A DNA stretch of 32,617 nt from Bacteroidales bacterium (GTDB lineage: Bacteria > Bacteroidota > Bacteroidia > Bacteroidales > UBA932), in contig JAQVZL010000014.1 in assembly GCA_028708215.1 (NCBI GenBank), positions 1-32,617 on the forward strand. The letters are read 5' to 3'. Positions 17,537 through 25,041 of the stretch are shown here, piece by piece. The notes under the pieces were generated by a model, which saw only the letters and a list, made by a program, of their open reading frames with translations, did no database searches and was not told the origin of the DNA. Every line of letters starts with the position of its first letter. Positions within the stretch are counted from its first letter, which is position 1. A program made the position numbers and the translations under genes.

Positions 17537-18448
17537 ATGAAGAGAGTGCCCATTCTATTTGTCATTGTTTTTTTTGCTCATACTTCTTTATTTGCGCAGG
17601 AAGATTCTCTTTTATTGAATGAGAACTTTTTCTTTAAGGCAATTAGAGCTAACCAGGCCGATAGTTATATTACATTTAGCCAGGGGTTTGGTAATGTTGA
17701 GCCTCTAATTTTTGAAGCTCTTATTTCGCCCTATTTTCTCTTAAGAACTAGTAAGGACTCTAGATGGGGAGCTACTCTCTCTCCGGCTATAATGATTAGG
17801 ATGTATTCAGAGAAATCTTTTCCTGTAAGAACTCCTAGTTACATGCCTCATATTACTTTCTATCATCAGCTAAGTAGTAGAGCTGTAGAAAATGTAAAAT
17901 ATCTCTTTTTAAATATTGCTCATCACTCTAATGGGCAGGATGGGGAGTTTTTTAATAAAGATGGGAGTTATAATGTTATCACTGGTAATTTTGCTACGAA
18001 TTACTTGGAGTTAGGGATGTTTTTTAATAAAAATATAGTCCCTTTTACTAATACAAATGAGTATTTTCAAACTTCTTTAGAGTACCATTTAGATTTGGGG
18101 CATGAAGAGGAGTTAAGGGGTAGATATAGCAACTTGAGATGGCATAATAACTTGAGAATTTTTAGGTTCCCCAGTTATAAAAGTTATAAAAAACTTATTC
18201 TAGATAAGACTCCTGCTATTCAAACACGTATAGAGACAACTTGGATGTTTGGCGATTTCAACAATGCCTCTTTTTTTAATATTAAAGAGCGTCTTAATTT
18301 TTCATTTACAATTGCCTATAAACCAAAGTTCCTATCCGATGTGAGCCTCTTTGCAAATATCTATATTGGGCAAGATTACTACAATATGTATTTTTTCAGA
18401 CGAATCTCTGTTTTTCGTATAGGCTTACAGGCATACTCTTTTAAATAA
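17537..18448 (+). CDS. Outer-membrane phospholipase A-like beta-barrel protein
   Basis: I chose ATG 17537 (303 residues) because it opens directly into a signal peptide (MKRVPILFVIVFF, cut near LFAQ); ATG 17507 adds ten residues in front of it. The mature part is rich in alternating aromatic strands and ends in IGLQAYSFK, as an outer-membrane barrel would. Residues 129-133 read HHSNG inside NIAHHSNGQDGE, matching the HxSNG catalytic motif of outer-membrane phospholipase A (His and Ser of its dyad/triad). The supporting Asn of that enzyme is not obvious at the usual spacing. It follows the RND permease by 45 nt and probably belongs to the TetR-controlled operon. It might remodel outer-membrane lipids. 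The enzyme call is tentative. Confidence 0.6.
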   Translation: MKRVPILFVIVFFAHTSLFAQEDSLLLNENFFFKAIRANQADSYITFSQGFGNVEPLIFEALISPYFLLRTSKDSRWGATLSPAIMIRMYSEKSFPVRTPSYMPHITFYHQLSSRAVENVKYLFLNIAHHSNGQDGEFFNKDGSYNVITGNFATNYLELGMFFNKNIVPFTNTNEYFQTSLEYHLDLGHEEELRGRYSNLRWHNNLRIFRFPSYKSYKKLILDKTPAIQTRIETTWMFGDFNNASFFNIKERLNFSFTIAYKPKFLSDVSLFANIYIGQDYYNMYFFRRISVFRIGLQAYSFK

Positions 18449-18543
18449 TTTTTTTGCTAATATTATTTGGCTCTATTGGGAGTAAATCTTACTATAAAGT
18501 TGGTGAAAAACTGGGAGATGCCTACTCAATTGGGAAATCAATT

Positions 18544-18558
18544 TCACATTAATTGTGA
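18544..18558. promoter_or_regulatory. Inverted repeat at the -33 region of guaB
   Basis: TCACA, five bases, TGTGA forms a 15-bp dyad overlapping the ATTG of the predicted -33 element. A related CACA-N5-TGTG dyad is at 8653-8665, just after another promoter. It may be an operator, but the arms are short. Confidence 0.25.
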
Positions 18559-18584
18559 TTTAGCAAATGATTTTGATATTTTTG
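18552..18584 (+). promoter_or_regulatory. Promoter of guaB
   Basis: A perfect TAnnTTTG box (TATTTTTG, 18577-18584) stands 21 bp after ATTG (18552-18555). Transcription would start near 18590, about 17 nt before the ATG at 18607. The 158-nt gap before guaB contains no other gene I can support. Confidence 0.6.
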
Positions 18585-18606
18585 TAAAACTTATCACAAG
18601 AATATT

Positions 18607-20103
18607 ATGGCAAATATCTTTAATGAAGTTTCTAGAACTTTCAACGAATATCTTATAATCCCCGGATTAACAACAAAGGAGCACACTCCAGATGGGGTCT
18701 CTTTAGTTACACCTTTGGTGAAATTTAAAAAAGGCCAGAAGCCTAAAATTTCACTGAACGTCCCTTTTGCTTCGGCAATAATGCAATCTGTTTCTGATAG
18801 TAACTTAGCAATAGCATTGGCTAAAGAGGGTGGAATTTCATTTATTTTTGGCTCTCAGCCTATAGAAAACCAGGTAAAAATGGTGCATGAGGTAAAAAAA
18901 TATAAGGCGGGGTTTGTAGAGAGCAGAGCCAATATTTCTCCTGAAAGCACTTTAGCAGATTTGCTAGCACTTAAAAAAGAGACAGGTTTCTCTACAACAG
19001 GAGTTACAGATAATGGTTCTCCTACTGGCGTTCTGAGGGGTTTGGTTACAAGTAGAGATTACAGAGTAGATGTAGACCCTTTAGATAAAAAAGTTAAAGA
19101 GTTTATGACTCCTTTCGAGAAGCTTGTTACTGCAAGAGATGGTGTGACCTTAACCGAGGCCAACGATATTATTTGGGACAATAAATTAAATACTTTACCA
19201 ATTATTGATAAAAACAACAAATTAAAATATTTTGTTTTTCGTAAAGATTACGATAGTCATAAAGAGAACCCCAATGAGCTCCTAGATGCAAATAAAAGAT
19301 TAATTGTTGGAGCTGGAATTAACACTAAAGATTATAGAGAGAGGGTTCCGGCATTAGTAAAGGCAGGAGTAGATGTAATGTGTATTGACTCTTCAGATGG
19401 TTTTTCTGAGTGGCAACAAGAGACTATTGCTTTTATAAGAGAGAATTATGGGAGTGATGTTCTGGTTGGAGCAGGAAATGTTGTAGATAAAGATGGGTTT
19501 CTCTATTTGGCCGAGGCTGGTGCCGATTTTGTAAAAGTTGGTATTGGAGGAGGCTCTATCTGTATTACCAGAGAGCAAAAGGGAATAGGCCGAGGCCAGG
19601 CAACTGCTTTAATTGAAGTTGCTAAGACAAGAGATAAGTACTTTAAAGAGACTGGTGTTTATATTCCTATCTGCTCAGATGGAGGTATTGTTCAAGACTA
19701 CCATATGACGCTAGCATTAGCTATGGGGGCAGATTTTTTAATGATGGGCCGTTATTTTGCACGTTTTGATGAGAGCCCTTCAAGAAAGATGATAGTTGGG
19801 GGTAGTTATGTAAAAGAGTATTGGGGAGAGGGTTCTAACAGAGCTCGTAACTGGCAACGTTACGACATGGGAGGAAAAAACAGTCTTAAGTTCGAAGAGG
19901 GAGTAGATAGCTATGTACCTTATGCAGGAAAACTTAAAGATAATCTAGAGATAACTCTCGGGAAAATAAAATCTACTATGTGCAGTTGTGGTTTAACTAC
20001 ATTGCCAGATTTACAGGCCAATGCAAGAATTACTATGGTATCTTCTACTAGTATAATAGAGGGTGGAGCCCACGATGTAATTGTTAAAGATGTGAACAAT
20101 TAA
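18607..20103 (+). CDS. guaB: IMP dehydrogenase, Tritrichomonas-like type
   Basis: This enzyme oxidises IMP to XMP with NAD+, the committed step of GTP synthesis. The 498-residue product has the (beta/alpha)8 barrel interrupted by a CBS pair at about 105-225. The catalytic loop reads [13 protein letters not shown] with nucleophile C319. The mobile flap carries the Arg-Tyr dyad in NWQRYD (R418, Y419). The start motif [11 protein letters not shown], the long stretch around SSDGFSEWQ and the numbering of C319, R418 and Y419 coincide, by recall, with the enzyme of the protist Tritrichomonas foetus. The usual bacterial GuaB instead has GPGSICTTR. It is transcribed from its own promoter and ends 9 nt before the asnA leader promoter region. 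All catalytic residues are present. Confidence 0.95.
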   Translation: MANIFNEVSRTFNEYLIIPGLTTKEHTPDGVSLVTPLVKFKKGQKPKISLNVPFASAIMQSVSDSNLAIALAKEGGISFIFGSQPIENQVKMVHEVKKYKAGFVESRANISPESTLADLLALKKETGFSTTGVTDNGSPTGVLRGLVTSRDYRVDVDPLDKKVKEFMTPFEKLVTARDGVTLTEANDIIWDNKLNTLPIIDKNNKLKYFVFRKDYDSHKENPNELLDANKRLIVGAGINTKDYRERVPALVKAGVDVMCIDSSDGFSEWQQETIAFIRENYGSDVLVGAGNVVDKDGFLYLAEAGADFVKVGIGGGSICITREQKGIGRGQATALIEVAKTRDKYFKETGVYIPICSDGGIVQDYHMTLALAMGADFLMMGRYFARFDESPSRKMIVGGSYVKEYWGEGSNRARNWQRYDMGGKNSLKFEEGVDSYVPYAGKLKDNLEITLGKIKSTMCSCGLTTLPDLQANARITMVSSTSIIEGGAHDVIVKDVNN

Positions 20104-20111
20104 TTTAAATT

Positions 20112-20143
20112 GTTGGATATTTAAAATATTAGTTATACTTTCG
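20112..20143 (+). promoter_or_regulatory. Promoter of the asnA leader transcript
   Basis: GTTG at 20112-20115 is 20 bp upstream of TACTTTCG (20136-20143), one mismatch from TAnnTTTG. Transcription would begin near 20150, about 17 nt before the leader-peptide ATG at 20167. The -33 to -7 spacing is ideal. Confidence 0.6.
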
Positions 20144-20166
20144 TAGTTAGATAGAAACACAGTAGA

Positions 20167-20244
20167 ATGATAAATCTTAACAATAATCTTCTTAATAACA
20201 ATCTGAATAATAATCATATTCGGGCTGGGAGATTATTGCATTAG
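20167..20244 (+). CDS. Asn-rich leader peptide of the asnA attenuator
   Basis: A 25-codon frame with ATG at 20167 and TAG at 20242. Asparagine occupies positions 3, 5-7, 10-12 and 14-16, so 10 of 25 residues, with leucines between the runs and a C-terminal tail HIRAGRLLH. It lies 78 nt upstream of asnA, whose product makes asparagine, and is followed by a strong terminator hairpin. This is the layout of the trp and his leader peptides with the end-product amino acid of the downstream enzyme. The ribosome would stall here when charged tRNA-Asn is low. It is too short for routine gene callers. Translation is inferred. Confidence 0.8.
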   Translation: MINLNNNLLNNNLNNNHIRAGRLLH

Positions 20245-20264
20245 ATAGACTAAATATTAATGTT

Positions 20265-20300
20265 AAATAGCCTCCCAATCTTTGGGAGGCTATTTTTGTT
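20265..20300 (+). terminator. Intrinsic terminator of the asnA attenuator
   Basis: AAATAGCCTCCCAA (20265-20278) and its exact complement TTGGGAGGCTATTT (20282-20295) form a 14-bp perfect stem with a 3-nt TCT loop, followed by a T-rich tail ending TTGTT. It lies 23 nt before the asnA ATG and is on the same strand, so it acts as a premature terminator for asnA. It could not be the guaB terminator alone, because it lies downstream of the asnA promoter. Confidence 0.9.
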
Positions 20301-20322
20301 ATAAACTATAAGCAACAAAACT

Positions 20323-21330
20323 ATGATTAACGTACAAATGCTAGAAACCGAAGTTGCAATCTCTTTTGTTAAGGAGAGATTTGCAGAGCATCTCTGCCAG
20401 AATTTAAACCTTGTAAAGGTATCGTCTCCTATTGCAGTGCTTGATGGAACTGGTATTAACGATGAGCTTAATGGAGTAGAGCGCCCTGTCTCTTTTCCTG
20501 TGAAAGCTTTAGGTGGGCAGCAGGCCCAAGTGGTTCACTCTCTAGCAAAGTGGAAAAGGATTAGATTAATGGATTTAGGAGTAGAGAGAGAAAAGGGCAT
20601 TGTAACAGATATGAAGGCTTTAAGACCAGATGAAGAGTATACAAATTTACACTCTGTTTATGTAGATCAATGGGATTGGGAAAAGTGCATGAGTGAGTCT
20701 TGTAGAACTTTAGATTATTTGAAAACTGCTGTTAATTTAATTTATAAGGCTATGAAGTGTACTGAGCAAGAGGTTTATAAAGCCTATCCAGATATAGAGC
20801 CTGTTTTACCTGAAAATATAAAATTTATTCACTCTCAGGAGCTTTTAGATGAGTACCCGCTTTTAACTCCAAAAGAGAGAGAGAGGGCAGCCTCTATTAA
20901 ACATGGGGCTATTTTTATTATTGGGATAGGGAATAAGCTCTCTAAGGGAGAACCTCACGATGGCCGTGCTCCCGATTACGACGATTGGAGTACCCTTAAT
21001 GAAGATGGATATTATGGATTGAATGGAGACATTATTGTTTGGCACCCTACTTTGGAGTGTGCTCTTGAACTCTCTTCAATGGGTGTTAGGGTAAATAGAG
21101 ACTCTTTAATGCGCCAGCTATCTCTAAAGAGGTGTGAAGAGAAAGCAGGTCTTCATTTTCATAAGATGTTGCTTTCTGGGATGCTCCCACAAAGTATAGG
21201 TGGAGGGATAGGCCAATCTAGAATGTGTATGTTTATGCTTAAAAAAAGACATATTGGAGAGGTTCAAGTAGGAATATGGTCTCAAGAAGAACGTGTTAAA
21301 ATGAGAGAGACAGGAGTAGTGTTGCTGTAG
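20323..21330 (+). CDS. asnA: Aspartate-ammonia ligase (asparagine synthetase A)
   Basis: AsnA makes asparagine from aspartate, ammonia and ATP in the cytoplasm. The 335-residue product is close to the 330 residues of the E. coli enzyme. It is related to the catalytic core of class II aspartyl-tRNA synthetases. Recognisable blocks are SSPIAVLDGTGINDELNG, FPVKALGGQQAQVVHSLAKW, LHSVYVDQWDWEK and the motif-3-like GGGIGQSRMCMFML. No glutaminase domain is present, which separates it from AsnB. It is preceded by its own promoter, an Asn-rich leader peptide and an attenuator, which predict induction during asparagine limitation. The MBL-fold gene follows after 56 nt. Confidence 0.97.
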   Translation: MINVQMLETEVAISFVKERFAEHLCQNLNLVKVSSPIAVLDGTGINDELNGVERPVSFPVKALGGQQAQVVHSLAKWKRIRLMDLGVEREKGIVTDMKALRPDEEYTNLHSVYVDQWDWEKCMSESCRTLDYLKTAVNLIYKAMKCTEQEVYKAYPDIEPVLPENIKFIHSQELLDEYPLLTPKERERAASIKHGAIFIIGIGNKLSKGEPHDGRAPDYDDWSTLNEDGYYGLNGDIIVWHPTLECALELSSMGVRVNRDSLMRQLSLKRCEEKAGLHFHKMLLSGMLPQSIGGGIGQSRMCMFMLKKRHIGEVQVGIWSQEERVKMRETGVVLL

Positions 21331-21386
21331 TTTTTTACTATCTTTAAGGTGTAAATAATTATAGTAACTAATTTAGGATAGATATT

Positions 21387-22040
21387 ATGCTAGCTGTTAA
21401 GAGCTTTGTTTTCAATAGTATGAGTCAAAATACATACATTGTGTGGGCTCAAAATAGAGAGTGTGTTATTGTAGATGCGGGCTGTAACTCAGAGCTAGAG
21501 CAAGAGCAGCTTAAAGAATTTATTTATGGTAATAACTTAAAGCCTTTAGCTCTATTACTTACACACGGCCATTTCGATCATATTTTAGGAGCTGCTTTTA
21601 TTTGCAAGGAGTTTAATATTGAGGCGTGGCTGCATAAAGAAGATGCAATAGAGTTATTAACAGCACAAAAGAGTGCTTCTATTTACAATGTTAATATGAT
21701 TCACCCTTTTACTAAATCTCACAATCTTTTTGAAGAGAATATAGAGTTGAATTTTGGTACTATTAAAGTGGAAGTAATGCATACTCCTGCACATTCAGAA
21801 GGCTCTGTCTGCTTCTATTTTCCTTCAGAGAAGTTGTTGTTTTCGGGGGATACTATTATAAAGGGAGGGCTTGGGTTTTCTAATAATGGATATGCTTCTT
21901 TAATTGAAATTTTGAAGCAGAAAATTGTGAGACTTCCTAAGGAGACTAAAATTTATTGTGGTCATGGAGAGCCAACCTCTCTTAAGGAGGAGTGTGAAAG
22001 TAACCCTTTTTTTAAAATTATGCTCAAACAAATCTCATAA
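21387..22040 (+). CDS. Metallo-beta-lactamase-fold hydrolase (glyoxalase II-like)
   Basis: The 217-residue cytoplasmic protein has the metal-binding motif THGHFDH at residues 59-65. Further ligands follow in MHTPAHSEGSVCFY, in FSGDTI (bridging Asp) and in YCGHGEPT (last His). Members of this small, single-domain group (about 210 residues) are often annotated as hydroxyacylglutathione hydrolase-like, but Bacteroidota often lack glutathione, so the substrate is open. It lies 56 nt after asnA without a clear promoter or terminator between, so it may be cotranscribed. It converges with the ketoreductase gene, leaving 16 nt between stop codons. Confidence 0.88.
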   Translation: MLAVKSFVFNSMSQNTYIVWAQNRECVIVDAGCNSELEQEQLKEFIYGNNLKPLALLLTHGHFDHILGAAFICKEFNIEAWLHKEDAIELLTAQKSASIYNVNMIHPFTKSHNLFEENIELNFGTIKVEVMHTPAHSEGSVCFYFPSEKLLFSGDTIIKGGLGFSNNGYASLIEILKQKIVRLPKETKIYCGHGEPTSLKEECESNPFFKIMLKQIS

Positions 22041-22056
22041 CTGTAGTTTATTGGCT

Positions 22057-22761
22057 TTATATTCCCATCCAATGGCCTCCATTTGTCTCTATTACAGTTC
22101 CATTAATGTAAGAGGAGTCTGGGTTGCAAAGGAAACGAACCACCTTTGCTACATCTTTAGGAGAGCCCAGTTTGCCAACTGCATTTAGTTGTTTTATCTG
22201 TTCTTCGGTTACACTACCCATACGCTTTAATGTTCCAGAGTTAATACTTCCAGGAGCAACGCAGTTGCTTCTTACTCCTTTTTTCCCATATTCTGCAACA
22301 ATTGCTTTAGTGAAAGCCTCCATATATGCCTTAGAGCCAGCGTATATTGCTTGACCTCTATATACTTTTTTAGCTGTTACAGAAGAGATGTTTATTATAT
22401 TTCCTCTTCTATTAATGCACATCTTAGGAATTACGGCTTGAGTTATTTTAGTAAATGCAACTATATTTATTTGAATTGTTTTGTTTAGAGACTCGCTTGT
22501 AATATAGGGAATTAGGTTAGTATCGGTAGAAGCTGCAGCATTTACCAATATCTCTACATCTCCAAGTTTAGAAATAAAAAAATCTAGCTCACTATTAGAG
22601 GAAAAATCGGCAGAGATTATTGTAGCTCTCTCTTCCCACTCTTTGAGGGCTTCTCTGTTTTTACTGCAGTGCAAAATCATTGGTTTATCTAATACTGAAA
22701 GCTCTTTAGTTATTGCTAAACCAATGTCTGAACTCGCTCCTGTAATTACAATATGTCCCAT
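22057..22761 (-). CDS. 3-oxoacyl-ACP reductase-like SDR (ketoreductase of the acyl/polyene cluster)
   Basis: The 234-residue product is a classical short-chain dehydrogenase/reductase. It has the cofactor motif TGASSDIG (7-14), the NAA motif (74-76), and catalytic S127, Y140 and K144 in YAGSK. The FabG-like C-terminus includes VAPGSINSGTL and an ending with INGTVIETNGG. It would reduce the beta-keto group on the ACP-bound chain to a hydroxyl. It is the last gene of the six-gene minus-strand operon, 11 nt after the ketosynthase. The context makes a dedicated ketoreductase more likely than the housekeeping FabG. Confidence 0.9.
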   Translation of the reverse strand: MGHIVITGASSDIGLAITKELSVLDKPMILHCSKNREALKEWEERATIISADFSSNSELDFFISKLGDVEILVNAAASTDTNLIPYITSESLNKTIQINIVAFTKITQAVIPKMCINRRGNIINISSVTAKKVYRGQAIYAGSKAYMEAFTKAIVAEYGKKGVRSNCVAPGSINSGTLKRMGSVTEEQIKQLNAVGKLGSPKDVAKVVRFLCNPDSSYINGTVIETNGGHWMGI

Positions 22762-22772
22762 ATTATTAAAAC

Positions 22773-23978
22773 TTATTCATATTTTTTAATTATAAGTGCA
22801 GTGTTTTCACCTCCAAATGAGGAGTTTAATTTTAATATATAATTGATTGGAATAGATAGTGGTTTCTCTTTTATTACATAAAGAGGTGCATGGGGGTCTT
22901 GTTCAGAAAAATTAATTGTAGGTAATACAACTTGGTTTTGAATTGAGTAGATAACACCCAGCATTTCCATTGCTCCACAGGAGCCTATCATATGGCCTAT
23001 TTGCCCTTTTAATGAGTAAACAGGGAGCTCTTTCACTCTCTCTTTAAATATTTGCGCAAGAGCTTTATATTCTGCGGGGGCATTTTTGTAGGTGCCAGTC
23101 CCGTGAAGATGTACACAATCTATCATTTCTGGAGTAATTGAGGCGCTTTTAAGAGCGTTTGAAATTGCTCTGGCTAGAGATTTTGCAGAAGGGTCTGGGT
23201 CTGTTACTGCATAGGCATCCATAGTAGAAGCATAACCAGCAATTTGTGCAATTATTTTCTCTTGTTTTACTTTTTTGCTATTTTCTAACAGTATTACTAT
23301 GGCACCCTCTCCTAATATAGTTCCACTCCTGTTTTTATCAAAAGGTTTACAGATATATGGAGCTTCACCCTCTTTTGCGGTGGCCATTGCTCCTAAATTG
23401 TAAAATCCCAGATAGTTTATTTGATTTACCATGGAGTCTGCTCCTCCAGTTATTACTGCCTCTTTTATTCCCCTGTTCACCATCTTATATGAGAGCCCAA
23501 TAGCCTGAGTAGATGCAGCACAAGCTGCTACAAAAACATTACACCCTCCTTTGATGTTGTTTTTTGCTGCTATCTCTGTAATTTGCTTGTTACTTTTATA
23601 ATGAGAAGGTAGGTGAGCTGTTTTTGGATATGTAAACTCTCTATTTTTATATAAGTTTTCTATATCTACATAGTCTAGCCCGCTTCCAATATTCATTGCA
23701 ATTTCCGAGGGATTATACTTTTTATCAAATGAGGTAGAGTTTCTTAATTCGGTAGTAATTTGGTCTAAGAAAAAATTTTTGCGATCTATATTTGGCTCTG
23801 TAATTACTACTTTGCCGTTACACCTAATCTCTCCCGCTGCCGTTGTCTGGAAACCAGCTGTGTTAAAGTTTTCAATAGTACTAATACAACGTTTTCCTAA
23901 TTCTATGTTTTTCATGCACTCCTCTAGAGTACATCCTAATGGAGATCTAACTTTGATTGATGTAATTACAACTGCCAT
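22773..23978 (-). CDS. Beta-ketoacyl-ACP synthase (FabF/type II PKS KS-alpha-like)
   Basis: This 401-residue protein condenses an acyl chain with a malonyl-type extender on ACP. The complete catalytic triad is present: nucleophile C153 in VAACAASTQAIG, H292 in HLHGTGTYKNAP and H329 in KGQIGHMIGSCGAME. The family elements GGADSMVNQ and PFDKNRSGTILGEGA are also intact. Sequence around the Cys (AACAAST) differs from the housekeeping TACATSTH, which fits a specialised ketosynthase of a secondary pathway. It begins 6 nt after the Cys-less ketosynthase-like gene, an arrangement seen for KS/chain-length-factor pairs. Elongation function is well supported; chain length and starter are unknown. Confidence 0.92.
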   Translation of the reverse strand: MAVVITSIKVRSPLGCTLEECMKNIELGKRCISTIENFNTAGFQTTAAGEIRCNGKVVITEPNIDRKNFFLDQITTELRNSTSFDKKYNPSEIAMNIGSGLDYVDIENLYKNREFTYPKTAHLPSHYKSNKQITEIAAKNNIKGGCNVFVAACAASTQAIGLSYKMVNRGIKEAVITGGADSMVNQINYLGFYNLGAMATAKEGEAPYICKPFDKNRSGTILGEGAIVILLENSKKVKQEKIIAQIAGYASTMDAYAVTDPDPSAKSLARAISNALKSASITPEMIDCVHLHGTGTYKNAPAEYKALAQIFKERVKELPVYSLKGQIGHMIGSCGAMEMLGVIYSIQNQVVLPTINFSEQDPHAPLYVIKEKPLSIPINYILKLNSSFGGENTALIIKKYE

Positions 23979-23984
23979 TATAGA

Positions 23985-24566
23985 CTATTTAAAGTTGTGA
24001 AATTGTCTAAAAAAATTGATAGCCTCGCTATTAGAGTCTAACATTCTGTGGTTTTTGAGTTCATAAGGTAGTAGTATGCCAAAACCTGCTTCGGCAGTGC
24101 CGTTTACATGAAGTTTTCCTGCTCCTATATAGACCTCTTTATCTGTATCTGCTAGAAGTGCCGAGTAGAGGAGCCCCGAAGCAGATCCTAAAAGGGCAGC
24201 ATTATCTCCTTTTAGCCCATATTCAATAGAGATAAAACAGTGAGCCATATTTCGCATCATTTTGAAATGAGATAGAGGAGAAATAGAGGGTACTGCTATT
24301 TTTATGAAATCGTGAGTAGTAAATGGGATTCTCTTTTGATCAAAAGCTATACATGCATCTCTATAGTAATCCATCATTTCACTTTCTGAATTAGAGAAGA
24401 AGAAAGGAGTCTCTTCAGACACTTCTTGGCCCTTAAGAAGTAATCCAGTGCATACTACTGCAGCCATTGTATCTCGTGTATAATATTTAACAAGCTTCCG
24501 TTTTCTTACGAAATCATAGACAGGAATATCTTCTTTAGGGAGGTATTTTTTGTATATTATTCTCAT
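23985..24566 (-). CDS. Ketosynthase-like protein lacking the active-site Cys (chain-length-factor-like)
   Basis: I place the start at ATG 24566, 2 nt after the dehydratase stop, giving 193 residues; the longer frame to 24698 would run inside the dehydratase gene. The segment KMMRNMAHCFISIEYGLKGDNAALLGSASGLLYSALL resembles the N-terminal half of beta-ketoacyl synthases (the 'beta-ketoacyl synthase, N-terminal-like' group of aryl polyene clusters). The nucleophile region, normally TACATS, reads LLGSASG with no Cys, and the C-terminal half carrying the two His is absent. It probably pairs with the intact KS just downstream to set chain length. The homology is judged by eye and should be read as moderate. 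Confidence 0.6.
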   Translation of the reverse strand: MRIIYKKYLPKEDIPVYDFVRKRKLVKYYTRDTMAAVVCTGLLLKGQEVSEETPFFFSNSESEMMDYYRDACIAFDQKRIPFTTHDFIKIAVPSISPLSHFKMMRNMAHCFISIEYGLKGDNAALLGSASGLLYSALLADTDKEVYIGAGKLHVNGTAEAGFGILLPYELKNHRMLDSNSEAINFFRQFHNFK

Positions 24567-24568
24567 TG

Positions 24569-25039
24569 TTAAGAAATAATCTTTGCGTTTTGAAATGCTT
24601 TTTCCATTAGTCTTTTTGCTTGTTCTTTCATTTGAGCATCCATAATGTCTACAAAACCAAACATTAGTTCCCCCTCGGCACAAACTTTTCCTTCGCATGT
24701 TGCTGTTACGGCTACTACAGCATATTCATCTGGGTAGAACACCTTAATATCTGCTCTATATGTTAGACAATCTCCGGGAACAACCATTCGTCTATATTTC
24801 ATTCTATTAACCAAGGTGAGAGCAGCTCGTTTTTGGCTAAGATTTTGTTGAACTATCATATACTCAAAGAATAGTCCAGATATTTGTGCTAGCCCTTCTA
24901 AAATAAGAGATCCTGGGAATATTGGGAAACTAGGAAAATGTTCATTGAAAATATCGTCGCTCATAGAGACACATTTGCGCCCTATAACATATTTACCTAG
25001 GAATGCTTCATCTATACGATCTACCAAATAGAATCTCAT
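24569..25039 (-). CDS. FabZ-like 3-hydroxyacyl-ACP dehydratase (hotdog fold)
   Basis: The 156-residue product carries the FabZ signature EHFPSFPIFPGSLILEGLAQ at about 33-52. Catalytic H34 is in NEHFP and the acidic partner is E48 in ILEGLAQ. A hotdog-fold strand pattern follows (MKYRRMVVPGDCLTYRADIK). It would remove water from the 3-hydroxyacyl-ACP made by the SDR, leaving a trans double bond. There is 2 nt between its end and the chain-length-factor-like gene, and 2 nt from the ACP gene, so the three are tightly coupled. No enoyl reductase is nearby, so double bonds are probably kept. Confidence 0.87.
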   Translation of the reverse strand: MRFYLVDRIDEAFLGKYVIGRKCVSMSDDIFNEHFPSFPIFPGSLILEGLAQISGLFFEYMIVQQNLSQKRAALTLVNRMKYRRMVVPGDCLTYRADIKVFYPDEYAVVAVTATCEGKVCAEGELMFGFVDIMDAQMKEQAKRLMEKAFQNAKIIS

Positions 25040-25041
25040 GG

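Larger units (their letters stand above)
20167..20300 (+). promoter_or_regulatory. Four-segment asparagine transcription attenuator of asnA
   Basis: Four pairing segments can be read. Segment 1 (20181-20192, CAATAATCTTCT, inside the Asn codons) pairs over 12 contiguous bases, two of them G-U, with segment 2 (20227-20238). Segment 2, extended to 20226, also pairs with segment 3 (20266-20277): TGGGAGATTATT against AATAGCCTCCCA, with one mismatch and one G-U. Segment 3 pairs perfectly with segment 4 as the terminator. A ribosome stalled on Asn codons hides segment 1, so 2:3 forms and transcription reaches asnA. A ribosome that finishes at the TAG covers segment 2, so 3:4 forms and terminates. 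Without translation, 1:2 also favours termination. Confidence 0.8.

Noticed and set aside
18467-18658. Short plus-strand frame before guaB
   Set aside because: It begins at a TTG, contains the guaB promoter and overlaps the guaB start in another frame; no domain or signal is visible.
20104-20322. T-box riboswitch upstream of asnA
   Set aside because: No T-box consensus sequence or large leader stem is present; the Asn-rich peptide with a four-segment hairpin set explains the region.
22050-22072. Terminator between the convergent MBL and ketoreductase genes
   Set aside because: Only a five-base ATTGG/CCAAT stem can be formed and no T-tract follows.
24567-24698. Upstream extension of the chain-length-factor-like gene
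   Set aside because: The extra residues lie wholly inside the dehydratase gene in another frame; ATG 24566 follows its stop by 2 nt.
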